Assembly: GCF_034064985.1 (NCBI RefSeq)
Contig: NZ_CP139249.1
Coordinates: 1,426,001 to 1,490,000, forward strand
Source of the DNA: Acinetobacter pittii
GTDB lineage: Bacteria; Pseudomonadota; Gammaproteobacteria; Pseudomonadales; Moraxellaceae
Reading direction: 5' to 3'
DNA length: 64,000 bases
The translations under genes and the position numbers were made by a program. The notes under the pieces are model-generated. The model saw nothing but the letters and a program-made list of their open reading frames with translations. It ran no database searches and was not told the DNA's origin. Positions 1 to 9,369 of the stretch are shown piece after piece. The first letter of the stretch is position 1. Every line of letters begins with the position of its first letter.

Positions 1-535
1 CTAAAATACTGGCAGAAATACCGAGCACATCATCGGTCGGGTGATTGGGTTGTAAACGGGTAGAAAGATGTCCCTTTAAACCAATCGTGTTGCGAAACTG
101 GGTCACTACTTCACATTTGCTGGCGACATAAATTAAATCTTGATTGCGCATAATTTTGCTGACAGCAGCCACCATTTCTGGAGTTAAACCTGACGCTAAG
201 GCTTTTAAGCTTTGAGTAGTGGCTTCTTCTCCAAGTAACCAATTTCGAAAATCGCCTACCGTAAAGTGTGAAATAGGGGCAAAGGCTGCCAGATCATGTT
301 CATCAATAATTAGTCGTGTAATTTCATCAGTTTCATAATTGACTACAACTTCATTTAAAAAGGTTTTTAATGGCACATCGGCCAAAGTCATTTGTGCCGC
401 AACATGTTCGGTTGAATCTCTGGCCGCTACACCTGCTAATTCATCGCCAGAACGTAACGGCGTTGCTTTTGCCATCAAGGTCTTCAAGTCAGCAAAGTGA
501 TACTGTTGATTGGCGACAATATTGCGATAACTCAT
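1..535 (-). CDS. eutB: Ethanolamine ammonia-lyase large subunit (N-terminal part)
   Basis: This is the N-terminal part of the cobalamin-dependent lyase that splits ethanolamine into acetaldehyde and ammonia; the rest lies beyond the window edge. The translated segment begins MSYRNIVANQQYHF and carries stretches typical of EutB, such as ADVPLKTFLNE, DEHDLAAFAPISH and LSTRLQPNHPTDD. The ATG (complement of 533-535) starts 13 nt after the stop of the ethanolamine permease gene on the same strand, so the two are almost certainly co-transcribed, with eutC expected further downstream. No microcompartment shell gene is visible, which fits the simple exaC-eat-eutBC arrangement known in Pseudomonas. 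The gene is partial only because the window ends. Confidence 0.93.
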   Translation of the reverse strand, partial: MSYRNIVANQQYHFADLKTLMAKATPLRSGDELAGVAARDSTEHVAAQMTLADVPLKTFLNEVVVNYETDEITRLIIDEHDLAAFAPISHFTVGDFRNWLLGEEATTQSLKALASGLTPEMVAAVSKIMRNQDLIYVASKCEVVTQFRNTIGLKGHLSTRLQPNHPTDDVLGISASIL

Positions 536-548
536 AGTTGCATCCTTT

Positions 549-1985
549 TTATAGTTCTTGTTCTGCGGCTTTAATATTTGCAAACTCTTCTTCTGGTGTA
601 CCTTTCACTAAATGATAGCGGCTGTAGAGTAAAAAGTAAGCAATAAATACGACATAAATAGCGGCAGCAATAAACCAAACTTTTGGATTAACAACAAAGC
701 CTGCGACCACAGCAGCCACTGCTAGAACTAAGGCAATACTTGAAGTAACGATTCCTCCAGGAGTTTTATAAGGACGAGGCATGTCGGGTTTAGATAGGCG
801 TAGTTTGATGTGGGATAAAAGAATCAACACATAAGAAATAGTTGCACCAAAAACCGCGATTAAAATCAGTGAATCGCCTTCTTTGGTCAGTGAAAGCAAG
901 AACCCAATAATGCCCGGAATAATAATTGCGAGATAAGGGGCTTTATTTTTATTGGTTAAAGAGAGTGAAGTAGGTAAGTAACCAGCACGTGACAATGCAA
1001 AGATTTGACGGGAATAGGCATAGATAATTGAAAAGAAACTCGCGATTAAACCTGCTAAACCAACAAAGTTAACAAAAGTCGCAAGCCAAGTATTGATACC
1101 ATAAACTTTAACCAGAGCATCGACGAGGGGGGCGCCTGAGTTTTGCAAAGTACTTGCACCTGCTGCGCCTGCACCCAAGAATAAAATGAGCATGGCAAAC
1201 GCCGTTAAGATGAGCATTGCACCGATTAAACCGCGTGGGAGAGATTTTGCTGGATCTTTTGCTTCTTCGGCGGCTAATGGCACACCTTCAACTGCAAGGA
1301 AAAACCAGATTGCAAAAGGAACTGCGGCCCAGATGCCTAAATAGCCATGAGGTAGAAAACGACTTGCACCAGCTGCTGTGCCAACAGGAATATCTAATAG
1401 ATTTTGTGTATTAAAATGTGGAACCATTGCCACAATAAACACAACTAGAGCAACAGCTGCGACAAGTGTAATTGCGAACATAATTTTTAAGGCTTCGCCA
1501 GCACCTTTGAGATGTATGCCCATAAAAATGGCATAGCAGGCGAGGTAAATCATCCAGCCATTTATACCAAATAAAGATTCGCAATAACCGCCAATAAATA
1601 CGGCAATCGCCGCAGGGGCAATTGCGTATTCAATTAGAATGGCTGTTCCTGTTAAATAGCCCCCAAAAGGGCCAAAGGCAGCACGTGCAAAACTATAACC
1701 GCCGCCTGCTGTCGGCATCATGGTGGACATTTCTGACATAGAAAGACACAGGCACAGATACATGATTGCAGCGAGGGCAGTGGCAATAAACATGCCACCC
1801 CAACCACCTTGAGCAATACCGAAGTTCCAGCCAGCAAAATCACCCGATATCACATAAGCTACGCCTAAACCAATCAGGAGTAACCAACCAACCGTACCTT
1901 GTTTGAGTTGACGCTGAGCAAAATATTCTGCTGATGAGACTTCTGTGCTTGAAGAAATGACGGAAGCTGTTTCTGGTTGATTCAT
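549..1985 (-). CDS. eat: Ethanolamine permease, APC family
   Basis: A 478-residue inner-membrane amino acid/polyamine/organocation transporter that would import ethanolamine. About twelve hydrophobic segments fill the protein after a short soluble N-terminus. The motif GWLLLIGLGVAYVISGDFAG near residue 33 is typical of the ethanolamine permease branch. The start is supported by an AGGAG ribosome site about 7 nt upstream. It lies directly upstream of eutB (13-nt gap) and downstream of, but separated by a terminator from, the aldehyde dehydrogenase gene. Function rests on family resemblance and the eutB neighbour; substrate specificity is inferred. Confidence 0.9.
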   Translation of the reverse strand: MNQPETASVISSSTEVSSAEYFAQRQLKQGTVGWLLLIGLGVAYVISGDFAGWNFGIAQGGWGGMFIATALAAIMYLCLCLSMSEMSTMMPTAGGGYSFARAAFGPFGGYLTGTAILIEYAIAPAAIAVFIGGYCESLFGINGWMIYLACYAIFMGIHLKGAGEALKIMFAITLVAAVALVVFIVAMVPHFNTQNLLDIPVGTAAGASRFLPHGYLGIWAAVPFAIWFFLAVEGVPLAAEEAKDPAKSLPRGLIGAMLILTAFAMLILFLGAGAAGASTLQNSGAPLVDALVKVYGINTWLATFVNFVGLAGLIASFFSIIYAYSRQIFALSRAGYLPTSLSLTNKNKAPYLAIIIPGIIGFLLSLTKEGDSLILIAVFGATISYVLILLSHIKLRLSKPDMPRPYKTPGGIVTSSIALVLAVAAVVAGFVVNPKVWFIAAAIYVVFIAYFLLYSRYHLVKGTPEEEFANIKAAEQEL

Positions 1986-2111
1986 ACAATACTCCTGCGA
2001 GTGGGTTTGTATGAATCAATGCAAAAGCAATGCCTAAATGAAGCACTTCAGAGAGTAGATGGAGTTTTTTTATTCTAAATGATAAAAATTCAAGCTTAAC
2101 AATCGGAAATA

Positions 2112-2143
2112 AAGAAGCCAGCAATCTAAATTACTGGCTTCTT
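2112..2143 (-). terminator. Stem-loop terminator after the aldehyde dehydrogenase gene
   Basis: A perfect 10-bp inverted repeat, AAGAAGCCAG (2112-2121) with CTGGCTTCTT (2134-2143). Read leftwards it is followed by a T-rich run, so it should end the exaC-like transcript and separate it from eat-eutB. Confidence 0.7.
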
Positions 2144-2205
2144 ATATCATTAGTCATCTTACTTCTTTCTAGTGTTGATAGTTTGGTATCAACTTGGTGC
2201 GAAAC

Positions 2206-3717
2206 TTAGAAGAAGCCCATTGGTTTAGTTGAATAACTCACTAGCAAGTTTTTAGTTTGTTGATAATGATCTAACATCATCTTATGGTTTTCACGGCCAA
2301 TACCAGACTTCTTGTAGCCACCAAATGCAGCATGTGCAGGGTAGATGTTGTAGCAGTTTGTCCAAACACGGCCAGCTTCAATAGCACGACCCGCACGATA
2401 AGAAATGTGAGCTGAACGTGACCAAACACCTGCACCTAAACCATACATAGTGTCATTGGCAATTTTAATTGCATCGTCAAAGTCTTTGAACGTTGTTACA
2501 GCAAGTACAGGTCCAAAAATTTCTTCTTGGAAAACTTGCATGCCGTTGTGACCTTTAAAAATAGTTGGATCAACATAGTAACCATCGCCTACTTCTTTAC
2601 GGCCGCTACCGCCAAGTAAGAGCTCTGCACCTTCTTCACGACCTGTGTTAATACAACGTAAGATTTTCTCTTGTTGTTGCAAAGATGCTTGAGCACCAAT
2701 CATGGTTTCAGTATCAAGTGGATGACCAGTCTTAATACGTTTTACACGTTCGACAGCCATTTCCAAGAACTGATCAGCAATGCTTTCTTGTACTAAAGCA
2801 CGAGAAGGACAAGTACATACTTCACCTTGGTTTAAGGCAAACATGGCAAAACCTTCAAGCGTTTTTTCTAAGAAGTCATCTTCTTTATCCATGATGTCTT
2901 CAAAGAAAAGGTTCGGTGACTTACCGCCAAGTTCTAACGTAACTGGAATAATATTTTCAGTCGCATATTGCATCACCATTTGTCCAGTTTGAGTTGAACC
3001 TGTGAACGCGATTTTTGCAATACGTGGGTTTGTCGCTAACGGGCGGCCGACTTCTGAACCGAAACCATTAACGATATTCAGGACACCCGGCGGTAAAATG
3101 TCTTGGATGAGTTCAGCTACTAACAAAATACCTACCGGAGTTTGCTCAGCTGGTTTAATCACCACACAGTTACCCGCTGCTAAAGCTGGTGCAAGCTTCC
3201 ATGCTGCCATTAAAATCGGGAAGTTCCATGGAATAATTTGGCCAACTACACCTAGCGGTTCATGGAAATGGTAGGCAATCGTATCTTCATCAATTTCAGA
3301 GATGCCACCTTCTTGAGCACGAATACAACCTGCGAAATAACGGAAATGATCAATCGCAAGCGGAAGGTCAGCTGCTAAAGTTTCACGGACCGCTTTACCA
3401 TTATCCCAAGTTTCTGCAACAGCAAGCATTTCAAGATTTGCTTCTAAACGATCAGCAATTTTTAAAAGTATATTAGAACGTGTAGTCGGTGAAGATTTAT
3501 TCCATGAAGCTTTCGCTTTGTGTGCTGCATCTAGAGCGAGCTCAATATCTTCGGCACTAGAGCGTGGAATACGTGTAAAAGCTTTTCCGTCAACAGGAGA
3601 TACATTATCAAAATATGCACCCTTTATAGGTGCTACCCATTCACCGCCAATAAAATTTTCGTATTGTGATTTGAATTGAACTTTTGAGCCTGGTTGATTT
3701 GGATTGATATAGCGCAT
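2206..3717 (-). CDS. exaC: NAD-dependent acetaldehyde dehydrogenase (ExaC/AldB type)
   Basis: A cytosolic aldehyde dehydrogenase of 503 residues that would oxidise acetaldehyde from ethanolamine or ethanol to acetate. It has the usual order: N-terminal [12 protein letters not shown], the IIPWNFP segment, the catalytic Glu in [11 protein letters not shown], the catalytic Cys in [11 protein letters not shown], and the C-terminal [13 protein letters not shown] place the start at [11 protein letters not shown] because an AAGGAAT ribosome site lies 8 nt upstream; a 13-residue longer form lacks one. The gene is divergent from a regulator gene, and the intergene carries a direct-repeat motif shared with two other promoters. 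Pseudomonas exaC has the same partners, eat and eutBC. Confidence 0.9.
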   Translation of the reverse strand: MRYINPNQPGSKVQFKSQYENFIGGEWVAPIKGAYFDNVSPVDGKAFTRIPRSSAEDIELALDAAHKAKASWNKSSPTTRSNILLKIADRLEANLEMLAVAETWDNGKAVRETLAADLPLAIDHFRYFAGCIRAQEGGISEIDEDTIAYHFHEPLGVVGQIIPWNFPILMAAWKLAPALAAGNCVVIKPAEQTPVGILLVAELIQDILPPGVLNIVNGFGSEVGRPLATNPRIAKIAFTGSTQTGQMVMQYATENIIPVTLELGGKSPNLFFEDIMDKEDDFLEKTLEGFAMFALNQGEVCTCPSRALVQESIADQFLEMAVERVKRIKTGHPLDTETMIGAQASLQQQEKILRCINTGREEGAELLLGGSGRKEVGDGYYVDPTIFKGHNGMQVFQEEIFGPVLAVTTFKDFDDAIKIANDTMYGLGAGVWSRSAHISYRAGRAIEAGRVWTNCYNIYPAHAAFGGYKKSGIGRENHKMMLDHYQQTKNLLVSYSTKPMGFF

Positions 3718-3810
3718 ATAAATATTCCTTTGCTTTTTAGGACTAAAGACTAACAAGAACCCTGTCAGTAGGTACTTTCGTACTTTGTATAATTAGGATA
3801 TAAAGAAGAA

Positions 3811-3827
3811 GGTTGGAGAAAGGTTGG
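3811..3827 (-). promoter_or_regulatory. Direct-repeat operator candidate upstream of exaC
   Basis: On the minus strand this reads CCAACC-TTTCT-CCAACC, two 6-bp direct repeats with an 11-bp period (one helical turn). It sits about 95 bp upstream of the aldehyde dehydrogenase start and about 33 bp upstream of the divergent regulator. Related arrays occur at 6083-6099 and 7476-7492. Binding by the adjacent regulator is inference. Confidence 0.5.
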
Positions 3828-3859
3828 AATAGAAATGTGGATATATAAGGAATTTACAA

Positions 3860-5050
3860 ATGTTCACAAAAAAGGATTTATTGCAGCAACGGACGTTGAT
3901 TGATCAACTGCGCACGCAAAATAGTCTCTCTCCTCAAAACGCTGCCAAACTCGGCCAAAGTATTGCAAGCTCTTGGGAACGATCAGCTTCTGCTGCGATT
4001 CCTAAAGAGCGTTTTGCTGCTCCATTAGTCGAGAAAAAAACTGCCTCACAGAATGCTTTAGATCTGGCTTTAAGCCAATGTGCCGATGACTTGCGTCATA
4101 TTGCAGAGCAATCTTCAATGGTGATTGCTGTCGGTGATATCGGCAGTACCATTATCTGGACGGCACCAAGTGCTCAAATGCAAAGTGCTGCGGAGCGTGT
4201 ACATTTTGTGCAGGGTGGTCAGTGGCGTGAAGAATTTGTTGGTACGAATGCCTTGGCTTTATCTTTAAAAACTCAACAATCAAGCTGTGTTTTTTCAAAT
4301 GAACATTATATGGAATCGATTCATGATTGGGTTTGCTATGCCGCACCGATTATCGATCCATATTCAAAACAAACTCTGGGTGTCGTTGATTTGTCGACGA
4401 CTTGGAAGAACCATAATAGTTTAGGAATATTGGCTGCTGAACGTTGTGCATCCATTATTCAATCCGCTTTGCTAGAGCAGCAGCGTCAACAGTTACATAT
4501 TCGTGCATTTTCGACACCGCAAGTTAAATTTAACGGCAAAAGCTTGTTATTAACGCCCCGTCAAATTGAAATTTTGACGATATTGGCTTTATGTCCCCAT
4601 GGCTTAACTTTAGAGCATCTTTATCAGGCGCTCTACGGCGAACGTAAAGTCAGCATGGGTACACTGAAAGCTGAAATGTCTCAACTACGAGATATTTTAG
4701 GTGGTTTACTTGGTTCACGCCCATATCGTCTGCTTGTGCATGTTGAAGCCGATTTTTTACAAGCTGAACAAGCACTGGATGCGGGATATGCGGCTTCTGC
4801 TTTGCAGCTTTACACAGGCGTATTTCTGGCAAAAACTGAAAGTCCATTTTTATGCGCATGGCGTGACTGCCTTGAGTCACGCTTGAGCGATGCGATTTTT
4901 AAAACTCAAGAAACAGATTTATTACTTAAGCATTTAGCTCATTTCCCTGAAGCAATTGATGCGGTAGAACGCCTTATGGAGCTATTACCGAGTGAACATC
5001 CTGCGCATCAATTGCTGGTGAAATATATTGACTCACCTAAGCTCAGTTAA
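3860..5050 (+). CDS. GAF-type sensor regulator with C-terminal winged helix
   Basis: A 396-residue putative transcriptional regulator divergent from the aldehyde dehydrogenase gene. Residues about 20-190 resemble the N-terminal sensory region of AcoR/Fis-type activators: an AAKLGQSIASSWERS segment, then a GAF-like domain with QWREEFVGTNALALSL and a YSKQTLGVVDLS segment. No AAA+ sigma-54 domain follows. Instead, residues about 215-300 look like an OmpR/SARP-type winged helix (LLLTPRQIEILTIL, then TLKAEMSQLRDIL), and the tail has a BTAD-like Y-x-G-x-FL...W pattern. It probably responds to an aldehyde or alcohol and controls the neighbouring catabolic genes. The 3' end overlaps the convergent hydrolase by 4 nt. 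Confidence 0.75.
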   Translation: MFTKKDLLQQRTLIDQLRTQNSLSPQNAAKLGQSIASSWERSASAAIPKERFAAPLVEKKTASQNALDLALSQCADDLRHIAEQSSMVIAVGDIGSTIIWTAPSAQMQSAAERVHFVQGGQWREEFVGTNALALSLKTQQSSCVFSNEHYMESIHDWVCYAAPIIDPYSKQTLGVVDLSTTWKNHNSLGILAAERCASIIQSALLEQQRQQLHIRAFSTPQVKFNGKSLLLTPRQIEILTILALCPHGLTLEHLYQALYGERKVSMGTLKAEMSQLRDILGGLLGSRPYRLLVHVEADFLQAEQALDAGYAASALQLYTGVFLAKTESPFLCAWRDCLESRLSDAIFKTQETDLLLKHLAHFPEAIDAVERLMELLPSEHPAHQLLVKYIDSPKLS

Positions 5051-6015
5051 GTAATTTTTTGATCCAGCCACTGGAACAATTGTTGATAGACTTGTTTCCG
5101 TACTGGCTGGGCCGAAAGGACTAAGTCATGCAATCCATTGTGAATAGAGACAACCGAGACATCACCTTTAATTTTTTTACCATGTTTTTCAATGTCTTTA
5201 ACGTCTAAAATCACGTCACTTTGAGTTGCATCTGGTCCCCATTTTTTTGGGTTTTTAGTTTGATGCGAATGCATAATCAGTGCGGGAACGTTTAGTTTAA
5301 CCCCGCGGTGAATCTCTTTTTGTGCCGTATGAATTGCATGTACAAAGCTGAGTTGAACTGTAGGGGCAGAGGTTGGTTTCCAGTCAAGGTTAAACTCCCA
5401 TTCACCTTTGAGCTGCTTGTGAAGACTGGTAGTGTACCATTTGTTTAATTGGCTTGGGAATTTAACTTTTGGTAGATATTCTCCTACTCGACTGAGCATT
5501 GGAATACCAAACTTCTTTTCGACTAGACTTAAATTAAAGTCGTAAAACGGACTATTTGCCCATAGCGCTTTAATAAGAGGATGATCTGGATGATGAGCAG
5601 CATAAAGTGTTGCTGTCAAACCACCAGTTGAATGCCCTGCGAGTAAAACCTGAGTGTGTTGCTCTTTGCCAATAATCTCTAATGCTTGAGTAATTTCGGT
5701 GTCGTATTCTTTTAAATCAAGCACATTATAAAAAATTTGATGAGGCAGCTTTGAGCGGCCATATTTTCTTAAATCAAGTGCATAGAAGTCGTAACCATGA
5801 GCATTGAATTGCTCAGCCATTTCGGTTTGAAAGAAATAATCTAAAAAACCATGAATATATAGTACGGCTTTTTGAGTAGATTGAGCGGCTTTTTTACGCA
5901 CTAACGTGGCTACAACTTTCCCTTCATAATCATCAGGAAAACTAAGTGTGAGCTGTTCGTAACCCGTGCCTAAAATATCTGGAACATAAGTTTGATTAGC
6001 TAAAGATGTATTCAT
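5047..6015 (-). CDS. Alpha/beta hydrolase (lysophospholipase-like)
   Basis: A 322-residue soluble serine hydrolase of the alpha/beta fold. It shows an oxyanion-hole HGFLDYFFQ segment near residue 55, the nucleophile elbow LLAGHSTGGL near residue 146, and a late His in VSIHNGLHDL as the probable catalytic base. The LDLRKYGRS segment is typical of the monoacylglycerol lipase/lysophospholipase group. No signal peptide is seen. Its promoter carries the same direct-repeat motif as the aldehyde and alcohol dehydrogenase genes, suggesting co-regulation. The substrate is unknown. No strong ribosome site is visible before the chosen ATG. Confidence 0.75.
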   Translation of the reverse strand: MNTSLANQTYVPDILGTGYEQLTLSFPDDYEGKVVATLVRKKAAQSTQKAVLYIHGFLDYFFQTEMAEQFNAHGYDFYALDLRKYGRSKLPHQIFYNVLDLKEYDTEITQALEIIGKEQHTQVLLAGHSTGGLTATLYAAHHPDHPLIKALWANSPFYDFNLSLVEKKFGIPMLSRVGEYLPKVKFPSQLNKWYTTSLHKQLKGEWEFNLDWKPTSAPTVQLSFVHAIHTAQKEIHRGVKLNVPALIMHSHQTKNPKKWGPDATQSDVILDVKDIEKHGKKIKGDVSVVSIHNGLHDLVLSAQPVRKQVYQQLFQWLDQKIT

Positions 6016-6082
6016 TTTTATCGAGCTATTGTAATTAAGACATGCAGAGTATCCTTCAATGAAATGGGCGAATTGTCAATCA

Positions 6083-6099
6083 GGTTTGGAAAAGGTTGG
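6083..6099 (-). promoter_or_regulatory. Direct-repeat operator candidate upstream of the hydrolase
   Basis: On the minus strand this reads CCAACC-TTTTC-CAAACC, the same two-repeat, 11-bp-period arrangement as upstream of the aldehyde dehydrogenase gene. It lies about 70-85 bp upstream of the hydrolase start. Confidence 0.45.
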
Positions 6100-6118
6100 A
6101 GTATAGGTTCTAAAAAAA

Positions 6119-6185
6119 GGGAATACCGCTGGAGCTAAGTATTCCCCAAAAAAGTAAGTCAACGGTCGGAGGGATTTGACTTACT
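6119..6185 (-). terminator. Tandem terminators after the alcohol dehydrogenase gene
   Basis: There are two perfect inverted repeats: AGTAAGTCAA/TTGACTTACT (6153-6162 with 6176-6185) and GGGAATAC/GTATTCCC (6119-6126 with 6139-6146). Read leftwards, each is followed by a run of six or seven T. They separate the alcohol dehydrogenase transcript from the hydrolase gene, so the hydrolase needs its own promoter. Confidence 0.75.
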
Positions 6186-6210
6186 AGAGGGATATGCCAT
6201 TACATCAGTA

Positions 6211-7383
6211 TTAAAGTGCTGCTTTGAAAATCTCCACAACTTGTGCATGATTTGCTTTACGAGGGTTGGTGAGCATACATGCATCTTTTTGAGCATTATC
6301 TGCCATCACCGCAAGGTCTTCAATTTTTACCCCAAGCTCGGTTAAACCAGATGGAATACCAATTGATGAAGACAGTTTACGGATAGCATCAATTGCAGCA
6401 TACGCAGCTTCTGTTACGGTGAGACCTTGCGTATTTACACCCATTAATTCTGCGATTTTTGCATAGCGATCTGGGCAGGCAATTAAGTTAAATTCACAAA
6501 CATGTGGTAACAAGATTGCATTACATACGCCGTGAGGTAGGTTGTAGAAACCGCCTAACTGGTGCGCCATTGCGTGAACATAACCTAAAGATGCGTTGTT
6601 AAATGCCATGCCAGCCAAATATTGTGCATAGCTCATTGCATCACGTGCTTCGATGTTTTCACCATTTGCGACAGCAGGTTGTAACCATTGACTAATCATC
6701 GTAATCGCTTTTTCTGCACACGCATCAGTAATCGGGTTCGCCGCCGTAGAAACATATGCTTCAACTGCATGGGTTAATGCATCCATACCTGTTGCAGCGG
6801 TTAAACCTGCCGGTTTTGCAATCATGAGTTTCGGGTCATCGATCGCAATTAGTGGGGTACAACGCCAGTCAACAATCGCCATTTTTACGTGAGTATCGGT
6901 ATTGGTAATAATACAGAAACGAGTCATTTCAGATGCCGTACCAGCCGTTGTATTCACTGCAATCAATGGCGTCATCGGTACTTTACTTTTATCGATACCT
7001 TCGTAGTCGCGAATATGACCACCACCCGCAGTAACTAAGCCAATCCCTTTTGCACAGTCATGAGATGAACCGCCACCTAGAGAGACAATAAAGTCACAGC
7101 CATTTTCGTTATAGGCATTAACACCGTTGTGAACATTAATATCGGTTGGGTTAGGTTCAGCACCCGGGAAAATATGGCTTGCGACGCCTGCTTCTGTTAA
7201 ATAATTCGCGATAAGATCCGCAACACCAAATTTAAATAAGCCTTCATCGGTCACAATTAATGCTTTTTTTGCACCGAGGTTCTGCGCCTTTGTACCAATT
7301 TCTTTGGCACATCCTGGTCCAAAGAGTGATACACAAGGAATATAAAAACCGTTTGTTTGATCTGCAATATTTTTAAAAGCCAT
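6211..7383 (-). CDS. Iron-containing alcohol dehydrogenase (YiaY/ErcA type)
   Basis: A 390-residue group III alcohol dehydrogenase that would interconvert ethanol-like primary alcohols and aldehydes with NAD. It has the nucleotide-binding GGGSSHDCAKG near residue 97, NTTAGTASEMTRF, and the metal-binding stretch DALTHAVEAY...MAHQLGGFYNLPHG. I chose the start MAFKNIADQ because an AAGGAAT ribosome site precedes it; a 19-residue extension upstream lacks support. It resembles E. coli YiaY closely along its length. Its promoter shares the repeat motif seen upstream of the aldehyde dehydrogenase, so it probably feeds that enzyme. Confidence 0.88.
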   Translation of the reverse strand: MAFKNIADQTNGFYIPCVSLFGPGCAKEIGTKAQNLGAKKALIVTDEGLFKFGVADLIANYLTEAGVASHIFPGAEPNPTDINVHNGVNAYNENGCDFIVSLGGGSSHDCAKGIGLVTAGGGHIRDYEGIDKSKVPMTPLIAVNTTAGTASEMTRFCIITNTDTHVKMAIVDWRCTPLIAIDDPKLMIAKPAGLTAATGMDALTHAVEAYVSTAANPITDACAEKAITMISQWLQPAVANGENIEARDAMSYAQYLAGMAFNNASLGYVHAMAHQLGGFYNLPHGVCNAILLPHVCEFNLIACPDRYAKIAELMGVNTQGLTVTEAAYAAIDAIRKLSSSIGIPSGLTELGVKIEDLAVMADNAQKDACMLTNPRKANHAQVVEIFKAAL

Positions 7384-7471
7384 GGAGTGATTCCTTCTTC
7401 CATAAATCCATTGTTTGTTATTACAGGTGAGCCTCACCATGGGCTTAGTATTGTGATCTGAAGATTATTTT

Positions 7472-7492
7472 CCTACCTACCAAAAACCTACC
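7472..7492 (-). promoter_or_regulatory. Direct-repeat operator candidate upstream of the alcohol dehydrogenase
   Basis: The plus strand reads CCTACCTACC-AAAAA-CCTACC, so CCTACC occurs at 7472, 7476 and 7487. The 7476 and 7487 copies have the 11-bp period seen at the other two sites. Together the three arrays fit CCWACC-N5-CMWACC. It lies about 90-110 bp upstream of the start codon. Confidence 0.5.
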
Positions 7493-7613
7493 AAACATTA
7501 TTTGTTTATTAATTATTGATTTGTATATGCTTTTTAGAAAGTTTGGCACATTCATTTAATTTTTTCGGGAAAATCGTTAAGCTATGGGCTGTTGAAGATG
7601 TACATATGAGATT

Positions 7614-9326
7614 ATGAAACAGGAAACTGCGCTTAAACTGCTTAAAGCAGGTGAAAATGTCTTTTTAACCGGTTCGGCTGGTGCAGGGAAAACCTATACA
7701 CTTAATCAGTACATCCAATACCTAAAAGCACGTAAAGTGCCTGTGGCAATTACGGCCTCTACAGGTATTGCAGCAACACATATGAACGGTATGACCATTC
7801 ATACATGGGCTGGCATTGGCATTAAAGATCTGTTAACTGACGACGATCTAAAACGCATGAAAGAGCGTAAATATCTCAAGGAACACCTTGAAAATGCGCA
7901 AGTTCTTGTGATTGATGAAATCTCAATGCTACATGCGAAACAGCTTAATCTGGTCAATCAAGTTCTAAAATATTTTAAAGAAAGCGACGAAGCATTCGGT
8001 GGTATTCAAGTCATTGTGGCTGGAGATTTCTTCCAGTTGCCGCCTGTAGGACGTAATGGTGAAGCCAATCGCGACAAGTTCTGCTTTATGTCAGATGCAT
8101 GGGTCGAAGCTAAATTCCGCGTATGTTATTTAACAGAGCAGCACCGTCAAGACGATGAAATTCTGAACCAGATTTTAAATGCTATTCGTGCGCAAAATAT
8201 TCAACCCGATCATTTGCAAGCACTGCGTCAATCACGCGCGCATGATATTGGTGAGACCTTTACTCGTCTTTATACACACAATATGGATGTCGACAATATC
8301 AACTATCAGCACCTAAATGAAATTGATAATGAAGGGCATCAATTTAATGCCGTTTTAGACGGTAATGAAAAATTATTAGAAACTTTAAAGTCTTCAGTTC
8401 GTGCGCCAGAAGAACTCACACTTAAAAAGCATGCCAAAGTCATGTTTGTAAAAAATAACTTTGATATGGGCTATATCAACGGAAGTTTGGGTGAAGTCAT
8501 CGGCTTTGAGGAAGATGACGAAAATGGCTTACTGCCGAAAGTAAAACTGACTGATGGCACGACATTGTTGGTTGCGCCTGAGACGTGGTCAGTCGAAAAC
8601 GAAGCAGGCAAAGTGATTGCAAGTTTTCAGCAAATTCCACTTCGTTTAGCGTGGGCGATTACTATTCATAAAAGCCAAGGGATGACTTTAGAAGCCGCTG
8701 AAATTAACCTAATGAATACCTTCGAGAAAGGTCAGGGTTATGTTGCATTGTCGCGCTTAAAATCTTTAACTGGTCTAAAATTATTAGGTATCAACGAGCA
8801 AGCTTTAGAGTTAGACAGTTTAGCTGTCAAAGCCGATCGCCGTTTCCAAGAACTTTCAAAAGAGGCCGAAGACAACTTTGCAGATGTAGATTTAACGGCT
8901 CAGCATAAAGCGTTTATTCGTCACTGTGGTGGCACCTTGAATGAAACCGAGATTTCTCGTAATGAGAAGAAACTCGCAAAAGGTGGCAAGCAAAATTACG
9001 CTACGGCAACGCTAGACGAGACACGTGTCTTGTTTGAAGAAGGTTACGAGATTGAAGACATCGCGCACGAACGTGGTTTAACCCCAGCGACGATTATTAA
9101 TCACTTGGCTCGACTGCATAAAGAGCAAAAGCTAGATATTTCGGTTGCCCATCCGGGTGAAGAAGTGGTCGAAGAAATCCGAAAAATTTATAAAAAGCTG
9201 AAAAAGCGCCAAAATCCAGATCATTTTTCTGATGATGGTTCGATCAAACTCAGACCAATTGTTGAAGCAACCAGCCCTCGAATGGGATATGATCAGGTTC
9301 GATTAGCTTTATTATTTATTGAGTAA
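7614..9326 (+). CDS. PIF1/RecD-like superfamily 1 DNA helicase
   Basis: A 570-residue ATP-dependent helicase related to PIF1 and RecD2. The Walker A motif GSAGAGKT is at about residues 20-27, a TASTGIAATHM segment follows, Walker B VLVIDEISML lies near residue 100, and helicase motifs GDFFQLPPVG and LTEQHRQ come next. The C-terminal UvrD-like motif includes AWAITIHKSQGMTL and GYVALSRLKSL. The last 150 residues include a probable helix-turn-helix (YEIEDIAHERGLTPATIINHL), as in bacterial RQC/HRDC-like helix-turn-helix tails. The exact role in repair or replication is not evident from context. Confidence 0.85.
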   Translation: MKQETALKLLKAGENVFLTGSAGAGKTYTLNQYIQYLKARKVPVAITASTGIAATHMNGMTIHTWAGIGIKDLLTDDDLKRMKERKYLKEHLENAQVLVIDEISMLHAKQLNLVNQVLKYFKESDEAFGGIQVIVAGDFFQLPPVGRNGEANRDKFCFMSDAWVEAKFRVCYLTEQHRQDDEILNQILNAIRAQNIQPDHLQALRQSRAHDIGETFTRLYTHNMDVDNINYQHLNEIDNEGHQFNAVLDGNEKLLETLKSSVRAPEELTLKKHAKVMFVKNNFDMGYINGSLGEVIGFEEDDENGLLPKVKLTDGTTLLVAPETWSVENEAGKVIASFQQIPLRLAWAITIHKSQGMTLEAAEINLMNTFEKGQGYVALSRLKSLTGLKLLGINEQALELDSLAVKADRRFQELSKEAEDNFADVDLTAQHKAFIRHCGGTLNETEISRNEKKLAKGGKQNYATATLDETRVLFEEGYEIEDIAHERGLTPATIINHLARLHKEQKLDISVAHPGEEVVEEIRKIYKKLKKRQNPDHFSDDGSIKLRPIVEATSPRMGYDQVRLALLFIE

Positions 9327-9369
9327 AGTTTAATTAGCTTAATGACTTATTATATAAATTGAGGTGGCT

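Noticed and set aside
3718..3860. Sigma-54 promoter upstream of exaC, suggested by the AcoR-like sensor
   Set aside because: No GG-N10-GC element with proper context was found, and the regulator lacks the AAA+ domain needed for sigma-54.
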